Assembly (NCBI GenBank): GCA_023418315.1
Contig: JAEZZY010000047.1
Coordinates: 56,696 to 120,695 of the forward strand
Direction of reading: 5' to 3'
From: Bacteroidota bacterium
Lineage (GTDB): Bacteria; Bacteroidota; Bacteroidia; Chitinophagales; Chitinophagaceae
Length of the DNA stretch: 64,000 nucleotides
The position numbers were made by a program, and so were the translations under genes. The notes under the pieces were generated by a model. The model had not been told where the DNA came from and ran no database searches. It worked only from the letters and a program-made list of their open reading frames with translations. Each line of letters opens with the position of its first letter. Position 1 is the stretch's first letter. This document shows, piece by piece, positions 51,334-60,894 of this stretch.

Positions 51334-53019
51334 TCACTTTCTAAACACCGTTTTTTCAAACACCCAGGCCAGCGCCATCAATACTACGCAGCCGATTAGG
51401 TTCAGCCACAGGAAGGAAGTCCAGTCCATCAGCCAGGCGGTAACGACTAAGGCTTCGGTGATGCAGGCAGCCAGCAATACCGGGCGGCTCTTAACTCCTT
51501 TCATATAAAACGCCACTAAGAAAATGCCGAGAATGGTGCCATAAAACAGTGAGCCGAGGATATTCACCGCCTCTATAAGATTGCCCATTTGCCCGGCATA
51601 CAAGGCTACAATCATACAAAAAGCGCCCCAAGCCACGGTTACGATGCGCGATACATTCAGCTCTTTTCGTTCCGTACGTTCTTTAGGGCTTAGCCGTTTG
51701 TAGAAATCCACTACTGTGGTAGATGCCAACGAATTTAATCCGCTTGCCGTAGAGCCCATAGCCGCCAGGAAAATGATGGCGATGAGCAACCCTACCACAC
51801 CGCGCGGCAGGTAGTGCATCACAAAATAGAGGAAGATATAATTACCGTCGTCATACTCTGCAAGCGTATTGTTTTGCTTCATCAGCGTTTTCAAATCCGT
51901 CCGCACGCTGTCCATTTGCCGCTGTGCGGCCAGTACATCCGTTTGGGCATGGGTGATGGCCCGTTCGTCTTTTGCTTTTTCTGCTTGCACCAATAGGGTT
52001 ACATGCTGTTGCTTTTCATTTTGAAGCAGCTCATACCGTTGCTGCAATTGAGAAAGCTGCTCTGCATGTGGGCTTTGCTCCAGCCTTGTAATTTCCACTT
52101 CATTAAAAAACAACGGCGCTTTATGAAACTGATAAAAGCTAAAGACCAGGGCGCCAATCATCAGAATAAAAAACTGCATAGGGATTTTCACCAGTCCGTT
52201 CATCACCAGCCCCAGGCGGCTCTGCGCAATGGATTTACCGGTAAGATAGCGTCCTACCTGGCTTTGGTCAGTACCGAAATACGACAATTGCAAAAAGAAA
52301 CCGCCTATGATGCCCGACCAAATATTGTATCGGTTATTCAGGTCGAAGGTGGTGTCAATAGCATTCAGCTTACCCATTTTACCTGCTACTTTCAGCGCAT
52401 CTATCACGCCTACTTCTTTGGGGAGCATAGCGATGATAAGCCCCGCTGCCAGAAACAAACCGCTAAAGATGATAATCATTTGCAGCATCTGCGTATAGGA
52501 AACTGCTTTCGTGCCGCCGAATACCGTGTAGCCGATGACCACCAGCGACATCAGCACTGTGGTATAAACCACCGGTAATTGCAAAATGGTAGAAAGCACC
52601 AGCGAGGGCGCATAAATGGTAATGCCCGTGGAAATCCCCCGTTGCAACAAAAATAAAAATGCCGTCAGCAACCTTGTCCGATGGTCGAAACGCTGTTCCA
52701 GATATTCATAAGCGGTATAGACATTCAGCCGGTGGAAGATAGGGATGAAGGTGATACAAAGCACAATCATTGCCAGCGGCAAACCGAAATAAAACTGTAC
52801 GAAACGCACCCCATCTGTATAGGCTTGTCCCGGTGCGGAAAGAAAGGTAATGGCGCTCGCCTGCGTAGCCATCACCGATAAGCCTACATGATACCAAGGC
52901 AGTTGCCTGTCTGCCAGCAAATAACCTTGAATATTGCGTGTATTACGGCTTTTCCAAACACCGTATAGCACAATCATCAATAAGGTAGCCGCCAATACAA
53001 TCCAGTCAATCGTAGCCAT
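51334..53019 (-). CDS. Sodium:solute symporter with coiled-coil insert
   Basis: A 561-residue SSS-family transporter with about 13-14 membrane helices. SVMATQASAITFLSAPGQAY (about 48-67) is the helix-1/2 signature, and YTQMLQMIIIFSGL and AAMGSTASGLNSLASTTVVDFYKR (Na+ site region) follow. Residues about 300-390 form a charged, mostly helical insert (RLEQSPHAEQLSQLQQRYEL, then AERA-type heptads) that predicts a coiled coil between two membrane helices, longer than in typical SSS proteins. The solute is unknown (sugars, vitamins or carboxylates are usual). A 44-residue one-helix protein gene precedes it by 3 bases. Confidence 0.92.
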   Translation of the reverse strand: MATIDWIVLAATLLMIVLYGVWKSRNTRNIQGYLLADRQLPWYHVGLSVMATQASAITFLSAPGQAYTDGVRFVQFYFGLPLAMIVLCITFIPIFHRLNVYTAYEYLEQRFDHRTRLLTAFLFLLQRGISTGITIYAPSLVLSTILQLPVVYTTVLMSLVVIGYTVFGGTKAVSYTQMLQMIIIFSGLFLAAGLIIAMLPKEVGVIDALKVAGKMGKLNAIDTTFDLNNRYNIWSGIIGGFFLQLSYFGTDQSQVGRYLTGKSIAQSRLGLVMNGLVKIPMQFFILMIGALVFSFYQFHKAPLFFNEVEITRLEQSPHAEQLSQLQQRYELLQNEKQQHVTLLVQAEKAKDERAITHAQTDVLAAQRQMDSVRTDLKTLMKQNNTLAEYDDGNYIFLYFVMHYLPRGVVGLLIAIIFLAAMGSTASGLNSLASTTVVDFYKRLSPKERTERKELNVSRIVTVAWGAFCMIVALYAGQMGNLIEAVNILGSLFYGTILGIFLVAFYMKGVKSRPVLLAACITEALVVTAWLMDWTSFLWLNLIGCVVLMALAWVFEKTVFRK

Positions 53020-53022
53020 TGC

Positions 53023-53157
53023 TTAATGAAAATACAAGGTGAAGAAATACAATAAAACGATGACTGCCACCAGGGCTGCGATGACCAGAATATATACATT
53101 GCGCCAGCTGCCGAGGATAGGGCTGGGTTCTTCTATATGTTTGTCTGTTTGGTTCAT
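53023..53157 (-). CDS. 44-residue single-helix protein upstream of the sodium symporter
   Basis: A short frame from the ATG at 53157 to TAA at 53023-53025. NQTDKHIEEPSPILGSWRN is a hydrophilic N-terminus; residues 21-41 (VYILVIAALVAVIVLLYFFT) form one membrane helix. The symporter starts 3 bases after its stop. Several SSS transporters are paired with a small upstream membrane protein (the ActP/YjcH arrangement), so this may be its partner subunit; the sequence is not that of DUF485 or DUF4212. Confidence 0.65.
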   Translation of the reverse strand: MNQTDKHIEEPSPILGSWRNVYILVIAALVAVIVLLYFFTLYFH

Positions 53158-53228
53158 GTTTTCGTTTTTTGTTTCCCCTATAGCAAGCTGTTTTTTTTGA
53201 GGAAGAAATTACAGGTATGCGTGTATTG

Positions 53229-54047
53229 CTATAAATGCAAATGCTTCGAGCTTACCTCCTCTCCAAAAAATACAGTAGCCTGCTCGTCAAAATCAGTTGC
53301 ATCATCAGTGGTATAAAATTCCATTTTGCCGGTTTGGGCTATCTGTGTTTCTATTTCGGGATGACGGTGTAAATAATCATGCAGGCTTTCCGCCACCAAA
53401 GCGCCTTGTGCCAGAAGGGTAACGTGCGGCGGGGCATGCTTTTTAAATAAATCCATCAGGATAGGATAATGCGTACATGCCAGCAATACAGTATCAATCT
53501 CGGCATCTTGTGCAAACAAGGCCTCCATGTATTTTTTTACAAAATAATCGGCGGCATCGGTTTCGTAGTCTTTGTTTTCTATGAGCGGCACTAATTGCGG
53601 ACAAGCAGTTTGAAATACCTGCACCTCAGGAAAAAAATGCCCGATTTCTATAATGTAGGATTGAGAATTGACAGTGCCTTTCGTGCCGAGGATACCTACT
53701 TTTTTGCTTTGGGTATAGTTGCCGATTACTTCTGCCGTAGGGCGTATCACCCCCAGCACCCGGTTATTACCTTCTATATGTGGGAGGTCTTTTTGCTGAA
53801 TGGTTCGGAGTGCTTTGGCAGATGCCGTATTGCAGGCGAGAATTACCAGCGGGCAGCCTTGTTTGAAAAACCATTGTACACATTCCAGCGTATATTCATA
53901 GAGTGTTTCAAAAGAACGGTGTCCATAGGGCGCCCGTGCATTATCGCCTAAATAAATATAATCATACTGCGGCATCCGGTCTTTGATAGCGCGAAAAACG
54001 GTAAGTCCGCCATAGCCCGAATCAAAAATGCCTATAGATCCTTTCAT
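53229..54047 (-). CDS. murI: Glutamate racemase MurI
   Basis: A 272-residue enzyme. FDSGYGGLTVFRAI (8-21) is the start signature; IYLGDNARAPYG binds substrate. The two catalytic cysteines are C72 in LVILACNTASA and C191 in LLACTHYPIL. It makes D-glutamate from L-glutamate for peptidoglycan in the cytoplasm. Length is as expected. A TATCTTCG-like -7 element lies just upstream (54056-54063, minus strand). It is divergent from the LRR gene. Confidence 0.97.
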   Translation of the reverse strand: MKGSIGIFDSGYGGLTVFRAIKDRMPQYDYIYLGDNARAPYGHRSFETLYEYTLECVQWFFKQGCPLVILACNTASAKALRTIQQKDLPHIEGNNRVLGVIRPTAEVIGNYTQSKKVGILGTKGTVNSQSYIIEIGHFFPEVQVFQTACPQLVPLIENKDYETDAADYFVKKYMEALFAQDAEIDTVLLACTHYPILMDLFKKHAPPHVTLLAQGALVAESLHDYLHRHPEIETQIAQTGKMEFYTTDDATDFDEQATVFFGEEVSSKHLHL

Positions 54048-54142
54048 GCGCCACGAAGATAATATTTCTGCATCATCACCCTTTTTGAGGTAAAATTGGA
54101 GGAAAATGGATTTGCTAAGGAAATATTCGGTAAATTTATTTT

Positions 54143-55003
54143 GTGAGCAAAAGGATTATTTTGATGATTGTTTGCTGGCTAAGCGTTTCTTTTGCATTTG
54201 CCGGCAATGGCGTGTATAATAATCTGGAACGCGCGCTGGATAATCCTGCTGCCGTAAAATCCATTCGCCTCACCTACCGGTTTTTAGATACGATCCCCGA
54301 TGTGTTCGACCGCTTTCCCAATCTCGAAGAACTGAACCTGAGCGATAATGAACTGCGCACGATTCCGCCTTCCGTTTTTCGCTGTTCTAAACTCAAAAAA
54401 TTAAAACTCACACACAATAAAATTCGCCATTTGCCCGCAGAAATAGGCAATCTTCATAACCTGCGCGCACTCTACCTCAGCTTTAATGAACTGAAAGAAA
54501 TACCGCCTTCTATAGGCAAGCTGAAAAAACTGAAAGAACTTTATCTGAAAGGAAATGAACTGACTACCCTGCCGGAAGCCGTGGGCGAATTAGTGCATTT
54601 AGAAACGCTCAATGCCGCTTCTTGCAGCATAGAAACCTTGCCCGAAAGTCTTTCCAATCTTACGAAACTGGAGCTGTTTGATATTTCAGATAATAATCTG
54701 TTAGCCTTACCTCAGGAAATCGGCAACTGGAAAGAGCTTCGGTTTTTGTATCTGCAACGAAACCGTTTGGCAAATATACCGCTGTCTATAGGCAAGTGTA
54801 AAAAACTGCAAGAGCTGGATGCAGTGTATTGCGGCGTGCTGGCGTTGCCGCATACGCTTTCGGGTATTCAGAAACTGGACTTAGTGTATATTGACCCGCG
54901 GACGATTTGCTTTTATCCGCATCCGAGGAATGTATTTCGTCAGCGCATTATTGTAGTGGAGTTTGCCGCATCGCGATACCGCCCTTCTCAATCGAGTTTT
55001 TAG
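54143..55003 (+). CDS. Exported leucine-rich repeat protein
   Basis: 286 residues from a GTG at 54143, which gives a complete signal peptide (SKRIILMIVCWLSVSFAFAG); an ATG at 54164 is the alternative. Eight or so leucine-rich repeats of the LxxLxLxxNxLxxLP type follow (LEELNLSDNELRTIPPS, LRALYLSFNELKEIPPS, LKELYLKGNELTTLPEA, LRFLYLQRNRLANIPLS). The last 40 residues are a non-repeat cap with a basic end. It is a periplasmic or surface binding scaffold; no T9SS tail or enzyme domain is visible. Confidence 0.88.
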   Translation: MSKRIILMIVCWLSVSFAFAGNGVYNNLERALDNPAAVKSIRLTYRFLDTIPDVFDRFPNLEELNLSDNELRTIPPSVFRCSKLKKLKLTHNKIRHLPAEIGNLHNLRALYLSFNELKEIPPSIGKLKKLKELYLKGNELTTLPEAVGELVHLETLNAASCSIETLPESLSNLTKLELFDISDNNLLALPQEIGNWKELRFLYLQRNRLANIPLSIGKCKKLQELDAVYCGVLALPHTLSGIQKLDLVYIDPRTICFYPHPRNVFRQRIIVVEFAASRYRPSQSSF

Positions 55004-55158
55004 CCCACCAAAGTATCTGCTGTTTTGTTTTTAAGATAAGCAAAAGGATATCTTATTTATACAATGTCCTTATTTTACTTTATCGGATTATTAGTTATTC
55101 AAACTAAATAAGTAGTTTGTCTGAATTTGCTTATTTTAGGTATAATTTTCATAAAAAG

Positions 55159-55881
55159 ATGAAGTATTTATGTTTGGGGCTTTTGTTTTTCTTAGGAATA
55201 TCTGAGGCATATAGCCAGGTGATGCATGGACAAGCGGACAATAAAAAAGTACTGAACTTCAATGAAAATTATTTCACTTTTTCTCAAACATTTGACCTTG
55301 TCATATTAGGAAAGCGGAGAAAAATGTTTCCTGCTCCTATTACAATTAATGGACGGAAAATTCATAGCTCTTTTAACACACCTGCAGTTAAAAAAGCGAA
55401 TTTTGGCGGTGATTTATCGGAATACATATTTAACGCTATAAAAAAAGAACTGGAATTATTACCTGATGGCAACTATACCTTACGCAGGATGTTTTTAGTG
55501 GTAGATAAGAAGGGTCATCTTGCTTATTTTGATTTTGATACCTTACAAACTACCAGCGGAAAGTTTACGCAATTCAATTCTGAATTTAAAACCGATGGCG
55601 AGTCCCCGATCCAATCCGTACAAGACATAATTGATCAGATGGGATTACGGAATGCACCTGCAAAAGCATCCACATTTCCCAAGCCAATTATACCTAAGGA
55701 AATAAAAACTAAAATCTACTACAAACTATATCAAACTTTAAAGAATTGCCCGAAGTTTAAGCCGGCTAAGTTAAACGGTCATCCGGTTGATTTTATATTA
55801 GATGATGTTTACGAAATGTATTCAGTTGAAAACCACAAAGCCAGTCTTGTACGATTCGCTACACCCCAACCAAATAAATAG
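55159..55881 (+). CDS. Hypothetical secreted protein
   Basis: 240 residues from the ATG at 55159, where a signal peptide begins (KYLCLGLLFFLGISEAYSQ). The mature part includes NFNENYFTFSQTFDLVILG, FPAPITINGRKI, NYTLRRMFLVVDKKGHLAYF and, near the end, PAKLNGHPVDFILDDVYEMYS, where KLNGHPV resembles the TonB-C or energy-transducer-like substrate turn found in many Bacteroidota secreted proteins. I do not assign a family. No lipobox, no T9SS tail. Confidence 0.68.
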   Translation: MKYLCLGLLFFLGISEAYSQVMHGQADNKKVLNFNENYFTFSQTFDLVILGKRRKMFPAPITINGRKIHSSFNTPAVKKANFGGDLSEYIFNAIKKELELLPDGNYTLRRMFLVVDKKGHLAYFDFDTLQTTSGKFTQFNSEFKTDGESPIQSVQDIIDQMGLRNAPAKASTFPKPIIPKEIKTKIYYKLYQTLKNCPKFKPAKLNGHPVDFILDDVYEMYSVENHKASLVRFATPQPNK

Positions 55882-55954
55882 TACTTCTATTGCCAACCTA
55901 TTGTTTCCCTCCAAAAACACCTATAAACTTTCCTATACGCACTTCTGAAACACC

Positions 55955-58900
55955 TTATTTCGTTTGTTGTTTATAGACCGATACTCTTGATTTATTATCT
56001 CCAATTCCGAAGGCTTCGTAGATATAATCCTGGGCTACGGTACGCGTGTTTTTTCGGTTGATGTTGTTATTATCTTGCGAAGGATAGATGCGATTAGACA
56101 AGAAAACAAACACAATGCCGGTGGCGGGGTCTGCCCAAGCGCAGGTGCCTGTAAATCCCTGATGTCCGAAGGCATATCCGCTTACACGATTGCCTGCAGG
56201 CCCCGCATCTTCATTGTTGGCGCTGGGTTTATCGAAGCCTAATCCACGGCGACTGATTTTGGAATTATAAGCGGTGAATTTATCTACCGTTGCTTTTTTG
56301 AAATAGCGTTTACCGCCATAGCTTCCGCCATTCAGCAGCATCTGAAAAATGACCGCTACATCTTCGGCTTGCGCAAAGACACCGGCATGGCCCGCTACTC
56401 CGCCAAACATAGCCGCTCCGGGGTCATGCACATAGCCTTGCAACAGCTGCCCGCGGTATGTAAGATCATGTTCGGTAGGCGCTATTTCAGCAGCGGGGAA
56501 TTTTTTCAAAGGATTATATGCCGTACGGGTAAGTCCCATAGGTTTGTAAAATTGTTCTTCTACATAGGCATTCAGTTTCTTTCCCGTGATGCGCTCGGCA
56601 ATGGCGGCGAGAAAATAAAAATCGAGGTCGCTATAGACATACCTTCCTTTGTTCTCCAAAGGACTTGTCAGGATTCTATTCCATACTGTATCTGCCCAAT
56701 CCTTGCGCAGGTATAGGTTTTTAGCCACGGGCAGGGTAAAGTTTTGTTTAAGCTCTGTGCTGTAAAGATCCGTGCGCAACCGACCGCTACTGTCCAGGGT
56801 TTCCCTATAAAAAGGAATCCATGCTTTCAATCCTGCCTGGTGCATCAGCAGGTCTCTTATGATGAGTGATTCTTTATCTGTTCCTTTCGTCCAAGGCAGG
56901 TAATCACCTATTCGTTTATGGAGATTCAGTTTTCCTTGTTCGTATAGGCGCATCACCGCCAGTGTGGTCGCCATTACTTTGGTGAGCGATGCCACATCAT
57001 ACAAGGTGTTTAATTCTACCCGTTGTGCTTTGCTGTAAGTATAATATCCAAACGGTTCGTCATACACGATTTTGCCGTCCTTAGCCGCCAGTATTCTGCA
57101 TCCCGGAAAAGCGCCATCTACAATATTCCGCTGAATGAACATATTGAGCTTGTCAATCACTTCCGGATTTTCATAGCCCGCATCCACAGGAAATTCTACT
57201 TTTTCCAGCTTTGTAACAGGCGTATGTTTTACAATCGTTTCGGCGGGGGTAGGGGCAGGTTCTGTGCGCTGCATATTATCGCAAGGGGTTACGGGAAGCC
57301 TGCCTTTTGCCGCTGCTTTTCGCAGGAGGATGTCTGCCATTGCCTCTTCTGTTTCATCATTATCTTCATAGGAAACAAGTATAGATTCTGCTTCACAAAA
57401 GTTTTTGAGCAAGTAGGCATTTCCCATTACTACATACAGCACGTTTTTTTTCTTTTGAATATTTTTAAGAAAATTTATCTGCTGCGCGTCCAGTCCATAG
57501 TCGCCGCCGGAAGGGTAGAATGCCAGGCGATGAATGGCTACGATACTTACATCATTATCTTCCATTCCCTGCTGTAATTTGCTCACCTGCGCAGCGCTAC
57601 TTCCTTTGGATAAATAGCTGAAACGAAGGGTGGGCTTGGCTTTGCGCAGCTCTTGCAACAAGGGTGTTTGGGCAGAGGCATTTAGCCCAATGTATTCCAC
57701 TCGTGCATCGGAAGCATTTATTTTTCCCAACAGAGAATTTTTATCCCTTACTAAGGTGATGCCTTTTAGCGCTGCTTCTTTCCAGATGCTGCTTACTTCT
57801 TTATTTAAATCGTTGAGGATATTTGCTGTGCTGATAGGGGTGAAATGAGTCAGTCCGGCATCGTATTTTGCAGCTAAGATTTTCTTCACAGATTTTTCCA
57901 ATTGCTCTTGAGGTATTTCACCGTTGCTTAATGCGGCTTTTATTTGGGCAATTGCCGTAGGCACGTCTTGGGAAAAAAGCAACACATCATTGCCGGCTTT
58001 AAAGGCTCTTACATCTACTTCACCCGGTTGAAAATATTTTGCCACACCTTTCATATCCAGCGCATCGGTAAAAACTAATCCGTCAAAGCCCATTTTGTTT
58101 TTTAGGGTATGAGTGATGGTGTTTAAGGAAAGAGAGGTGGGAATTTGTTTTCCGGTTTCGAGGGCAGGCACTTCCAGATGCGCTACCATTATGCTTTTTA
58201 TACCGGCGCGTATCAGTTGGCGAAAAGGATAAAACTCCAGTGTGTCCAGTTGTGCCAGCGATTTATTGATGAAGGGAAGATCTTTATGTGAGTCCGCATC
58301 GGTATCGCCATGTCCGGGGAAATGTTTGGCGCAAGCCATTACTCCATTGTCCTGCAAGCCGCGCATATAGGCAATTCCCAAGCGGGATACTTTGTATTTA
58401 TTTTCTCCGAAGGAACGCGCATTGATGACCGGATTATTGGGGTTGTTGTTTACATCCACCACAGGGGCAAAGTCCACATGCACGCCCAGTCTTTTGCATT
58501 GTGCGGCTATGGCTGCGCCCATTTTATATACAAGTGCGGTATCGTTGCTTGCTCCCAGCAGCATCTGCCGGGGGAGATCTTTCACGCCGGTAAGCCGCAT
58601 GCCCAATCCCCATTCTGCATCCATGGCAATAAGCAAAGGAATGTTTGCCATTTGCTGGTACTTATTGGTTTGGGTAGCCTGACTTACCGGATCGCCTTGC
58701 ATGAATATCAAACCGCCTATTTGTTTGTTTTGAATGAGCCGGGTGATGGCGGTTTCATTATAGCCTTTTCCTGCCGAGTAGGCGGGTACCATAAAGAGTT
58801 GCCCGATGCGTTCTTCTTCGCTCAGTCGGTTGTATTGGTCATCGACCCATTTGTTTTTAATAAAATCTACAGAAGAAGAACTCACATTGGTCTGGGCAAA

Positions 58901-58960
58901 TGAGTAAAGAGATAAAAGAAAAAATGTGTTGGTTAGTAGAAAGAAATACAATCTTGGCAT
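55955..58960 (-). CDS. GH3 beta-N-acetylglucosaminidase fused to a beta-lactamase-type serine hydrolase
   Basis: About 1001 residues from the ATG at 58960 (another ATG at 58984 adds eight). Signal peptide to about residue 22. Residues 30-370 are a GH3 domain of the NagZ type: GLGMRLTGVKDLPRQ, KHFPGHGDTDADSHKDLP (about 217-234, with the catalytic His-Asp dyad) and VFTDALDMKG (nucleophile aspartate, about 297). Residues 370-580 are the GH3 C-domain. Residues 600-990 are a class C beta-lactamase-like hydrolase: SLTK (SxxK, about 656), VYSDLDFY (YxN equivalent, about 770) and FGHQGFTGT. It likely trims peptidoglycan fragments in the periplasm. This fusion is known in Bacteroidota. Confidence 0.93.
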   Translation of the reverse strand: MPRLYFFLLTNTFFLLSLYSFAQTNVSSSSVDFIKNKWVDDQYNRLSEEERIGQLFMVPAYSAGKGYNETAITRLIQNKQIGGLIFMQGDPVSQATQTNKYQQMANIPLLIAMDAEWGLGMRLTGVKDLPRQMLLGASNDTALVYKMGAAIAAQCKRLGVHVDFAPVVDVNNNPNNPVINARSFGENKYKVSRLGIAYMRGLQDNGVMACAKHFPGHGDTDADSHKDLPFINKSLAQLDTLEFYPFRQLIRAGIKSIMVAHLEVPALETGKQIPTSLSLNTITHTLKNKMGFDGLVFTDALDMKGVAKYFQPGEVDVRAFKAGNDVLLFSQDVPTAIAQIKAALSNGEIPQEQLEKSVKKILAAKYDAGLTHFTPISTANILNDLNKEVSSIWKEAALKGITLVRDKNSLLGKINASDARVEYIGLNASAQTPLLQELRKAKPTLRFSYLSKGSSAAQVSKLQQGMEDNDVSIVAIHRLAFYPSGGDYGLDAQQINFLKNIQKKKNVLYVVMGNAYLLKNFCEAESILVSYEDNDETEEAMADILLRKAAAKGRLPVTPCDNMQRTEPAPTPAETIVKHTPVTKLEKVEFPVDAGYENPEVIDKLNMFIQRNIVDGAFPGCRILAAKDGKIVYDEPFGYYTYSKAQRVELNTLYDVASLTKVMATTLAVMRLYEQGKLNLHKRIGDYLPWTKGTDKESLIIRDLLMHQAGLKAWIPFYRETLDSSGRLRTDLYSTELKQNFTLPVAKNLYLRKDWADTVWNRILTSPLENKGRYVYSDLDFYFLAAIAERITGKKLNAYVEEQFYKPMGLTRTAYNPLKKFPAAEIAPTEHDLTYRGQLLQGYVHDPGAAMFGGVAGHAGVFAQAEDVAVIFQMLLNGGSYGGKRYFKKATVDKFTAYNSKISRRGLGFDKPSANNEDAGPAGNRVSGYAFGHQGFTGTCAWADPATGIVFVFLSNRIYPSQDNNNINRKNTRTVAQDYIYEAFGIGDNKSRVSVYKQQTK

Positions 58961-59030
58961 ATAACAAAAGTAACTTCTATTCATGAGAGTAGGCGCGATT
59001 CATCCACTTGTATGTTTTTTAGATTTTTAT

Positions 59031-59255
59031 TCATTTACTTGCTTGATTTACATTCTGCCAAGTTCCGCCATTAAGAACATTTGAAAAGCCATTTTGTTCC
59101 AAAATAGTTTTTGCTTGTTTGCTGCGCATACCACTGTGGCATAAAACAATAATGCTTTTCTTGTTTTTAAATTTAGATAATTGACTTGATAGTTTATCTA
59201 AGAATGTTTCATCAGGGGGGGTTAAATTTTCGTAGCTATCCACTTCTCCATCCAC
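59031..59255 (-). pseudogene. Rhodanese-like domain with the N-terminal third replaced
   Basis: The 74-residue frame keeps the rhodanese active-site loop CHSGMRS (about 39-45, catalytic cysteine first), the following helix KQAKTILEQNGF and the NVLNGGTWQN end. The normal start (IDVRTPEEF and GHIPGA blocks) is absent. In its place the DNA carries two copies of a TTTAACCC-containing sequence (around 59218-59280) unrelated to the family. A start at a GTG or ATG in this replaced part could still give a short protein, but the fold would be incomplete. Probably a relic. Confidence 0.65.
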
Positions 59256-59299
59256 CCCTGGAAAGGAGGGTTAAAGGAGTAATGTCAAAAAATAGATAA

Positions 59300-59330
59300 T
59301 TTGAAATGCGCTCATTTTTATGTATCTTTG
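59300..59330 (+). promoter_or_regulatory. Promoter of the Kelch T9SS gene (-33 TTTG, -7 TATCTTTG)
   Basis: TTTG at 59300-59303 and TATCTTTG at 59323-59330 are separated by 19 bases, a full match to the Bacteroidota consensus. The ATG at 59384 lies 54 bases downstream. This is the clearest promoter in the window. Confidence 0.75.
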
Positions 59331-59383
59331 CGTCATTCTTAAACTGTCAATGCTATATTTACATTTGTTATAAACATAAAAAA

Positions 59384-60577
59384 ATGAAGAATATTATTAC
59401 CCCTTTACTCCTGCTCCTTACATGCTTAACCTCAACCGCCCAACAGTCATTTACATGGTCAAGAGTTGCAGATTACCCATATCAGGCTTGGGGAATGACG
59501 AGCTGTAACCTTAATGGAGCATTATACACTTTCAGTAACTGTGGAACAAGTAATAATACACTATACAGATATACAGCAGCAAATGATAAATGGGATACAC
59601 TTGCTAAGCTGCCAGGTGCCACATTTTGCAATACTGCCATGGCAGGTGTTGGAGGTAAAATATACCTGCTTGGCAATACTATAATGCATGAATATGATGT
59701 TACAACAGATACGTGGAGCAATTCTGTATCATTACCAGCGGGACTGAAAAAGGACGGTGCCTCTATGATTGTTTATGGTAACGATATTTATATAGCTGGT
59801 GGCGGAACCTCCACTACTGTCAACTTTTTCAAGTTCAGTACAAATACCCAAGCCTTCTCTCAATTGACACCAATGAGTACACCGCGCGAAAACGCACAAG
59901 TGGCATTATTGGCAGATAAAATATATGTTATAGCTGGTCGTCGCTCAGGAGCTTCCCTAAATACGGCTGAGGTATATGACATCGCTACAGATACATGGTC
60001 CAGCATATCGCTTACTTTCCAGAAAAGGTATTTTGGCTTTGCAATAGCTGATAAACAATACATATATATTATGGGAGGCGAAACAGGTGTTAATTCTTTT
60101 AAATATAAAAACATTGAATTGTACGACCCTGCTAACAACACAGTTACAACACTAAGCAACACCAATGATATGAATGTTGAACATACGGCTTATGCCCTGG
60201 GAATAAGTGGTACTAAGCTGGTAGCGGCTGCCGGCTTTACTAATACTCCCTCTAATAATATAACAACAGAATATTGTGAATCTACTGAATTTTCAAATGC
60301 TGTAAACATTCTGCAGGTAAAAAAACAATCTGTAGATTTTAATATTTTTCCTAACCCTGCCACCAGTAAATTATTTATTAAACCAGAGCAGCATTCCAAT
60401 ATAGTAGCGATTCGCATATACAACACTGCTGGTCAGCTTATCAAAAATGTAGAAAACCTGCATAATCAAGAACAAGTCGCTGTTAATATAAGTATGCTTT
60501 CTGACGGAGTATATTTTATAAAAGCGTTCAATGCAAGCGGTTTTTGCCAACAAAGGACTTTCCTAATTAACCGCTAA
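59384..60577 (+). CDS. Secreted Kelch-repeat protein with type A T9SS sorting domain
   Basis: 397 residues from the ATG at 59384, where the signal peptide (KNIITPLLLLLTCLTSTAQ) starts. Five to six Kelch repeats form a beta-propeller: NGALYTFSNCG, GGKIYLLGNTIMHEYD, GNDIYIAGGGT, ADKIYVIAGRRSG and KQYIYIMGGETG, each followed by a W or F at the blade edge (DTWSN, DTWSS). The last 75 residues (VDFNIFPNPATSKLF, IRIYNTAGQLIKN, LSDGVYFIKAF) are the T9SS tail. Carbohydrate or protein binding at the cell surface is plausible. Confidence 0.9.
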   Translation: MKNIITPLLLLLTCLTSTAQQSFTWSRVADYPYQAWGMTSCNLNGALYTFSNCGTSNNTLYRYTAANDKWDTLAKLPGATFCNTAMAGVGGKIYLLGNTIMHEYDVTTDTWSNSVSLPAGLKKDGASMIVYGNDIYIAGGGTSTTVNFFKFSTNTQAFSQLTPMSTPRENAQVALLADKIYVIAGRRSGASLNTAEVYDIATDTWSSISLTFQKRYFGFAIADKQYIYIMGGETGVNSFKYKNIELYDPANNTVTTLSNTNDMNVEHTAYALGISGTKLVAAAGFTNTPSNNITTEYCESTEFSNAVNILQVKKQSVDFNIFPNPATSKLFIKPEQHSNIVAIRIYNTAGQLIKNVENLHNQEQVAVNISMLSDGVYFIKAFNASGFCQQRTFLINR

Positions 60578-60590
60578 ACTCCCGAAAAAA

Positions 60591-60638
60591 CAACGGAGGT
60601 CTGATTCAATATTTTCATAAGACCTCCGTTGTTTTTTT
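60591..60638 (+). terminator. Rho-independent terminator after the Kelch protein gene
   Basis: CAACGGAGGTC (60591-60601) pairs perfectly with GACCTCCGTTG (60621-60631) around a 19-base loop, followed by seven T. It starts 14 bases after the stop codon. Confidence 0.88.
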
Positions 60639-60894
60639 AAAGTTTATCCCTACTGTCCAGCTTCTATCTTTCCAATGAGTGGTCAAAAATTAAAGTAGTA
60701 AAGCAAAGCGAGTTTCATATTTTGAAATGTGTATAATACGCAAATTTATACAGCTACACAGAAAACTTTATCGAGTGTAAATTTTAATTATCTGCATCTT
60801 TTACACTATCACTGGACAACTTTGAAGGGTGCGAATATCTATCCAAACACTATCACTCCTCTCAGTTTGTTACTATCTACAAACTTTCACCCAT

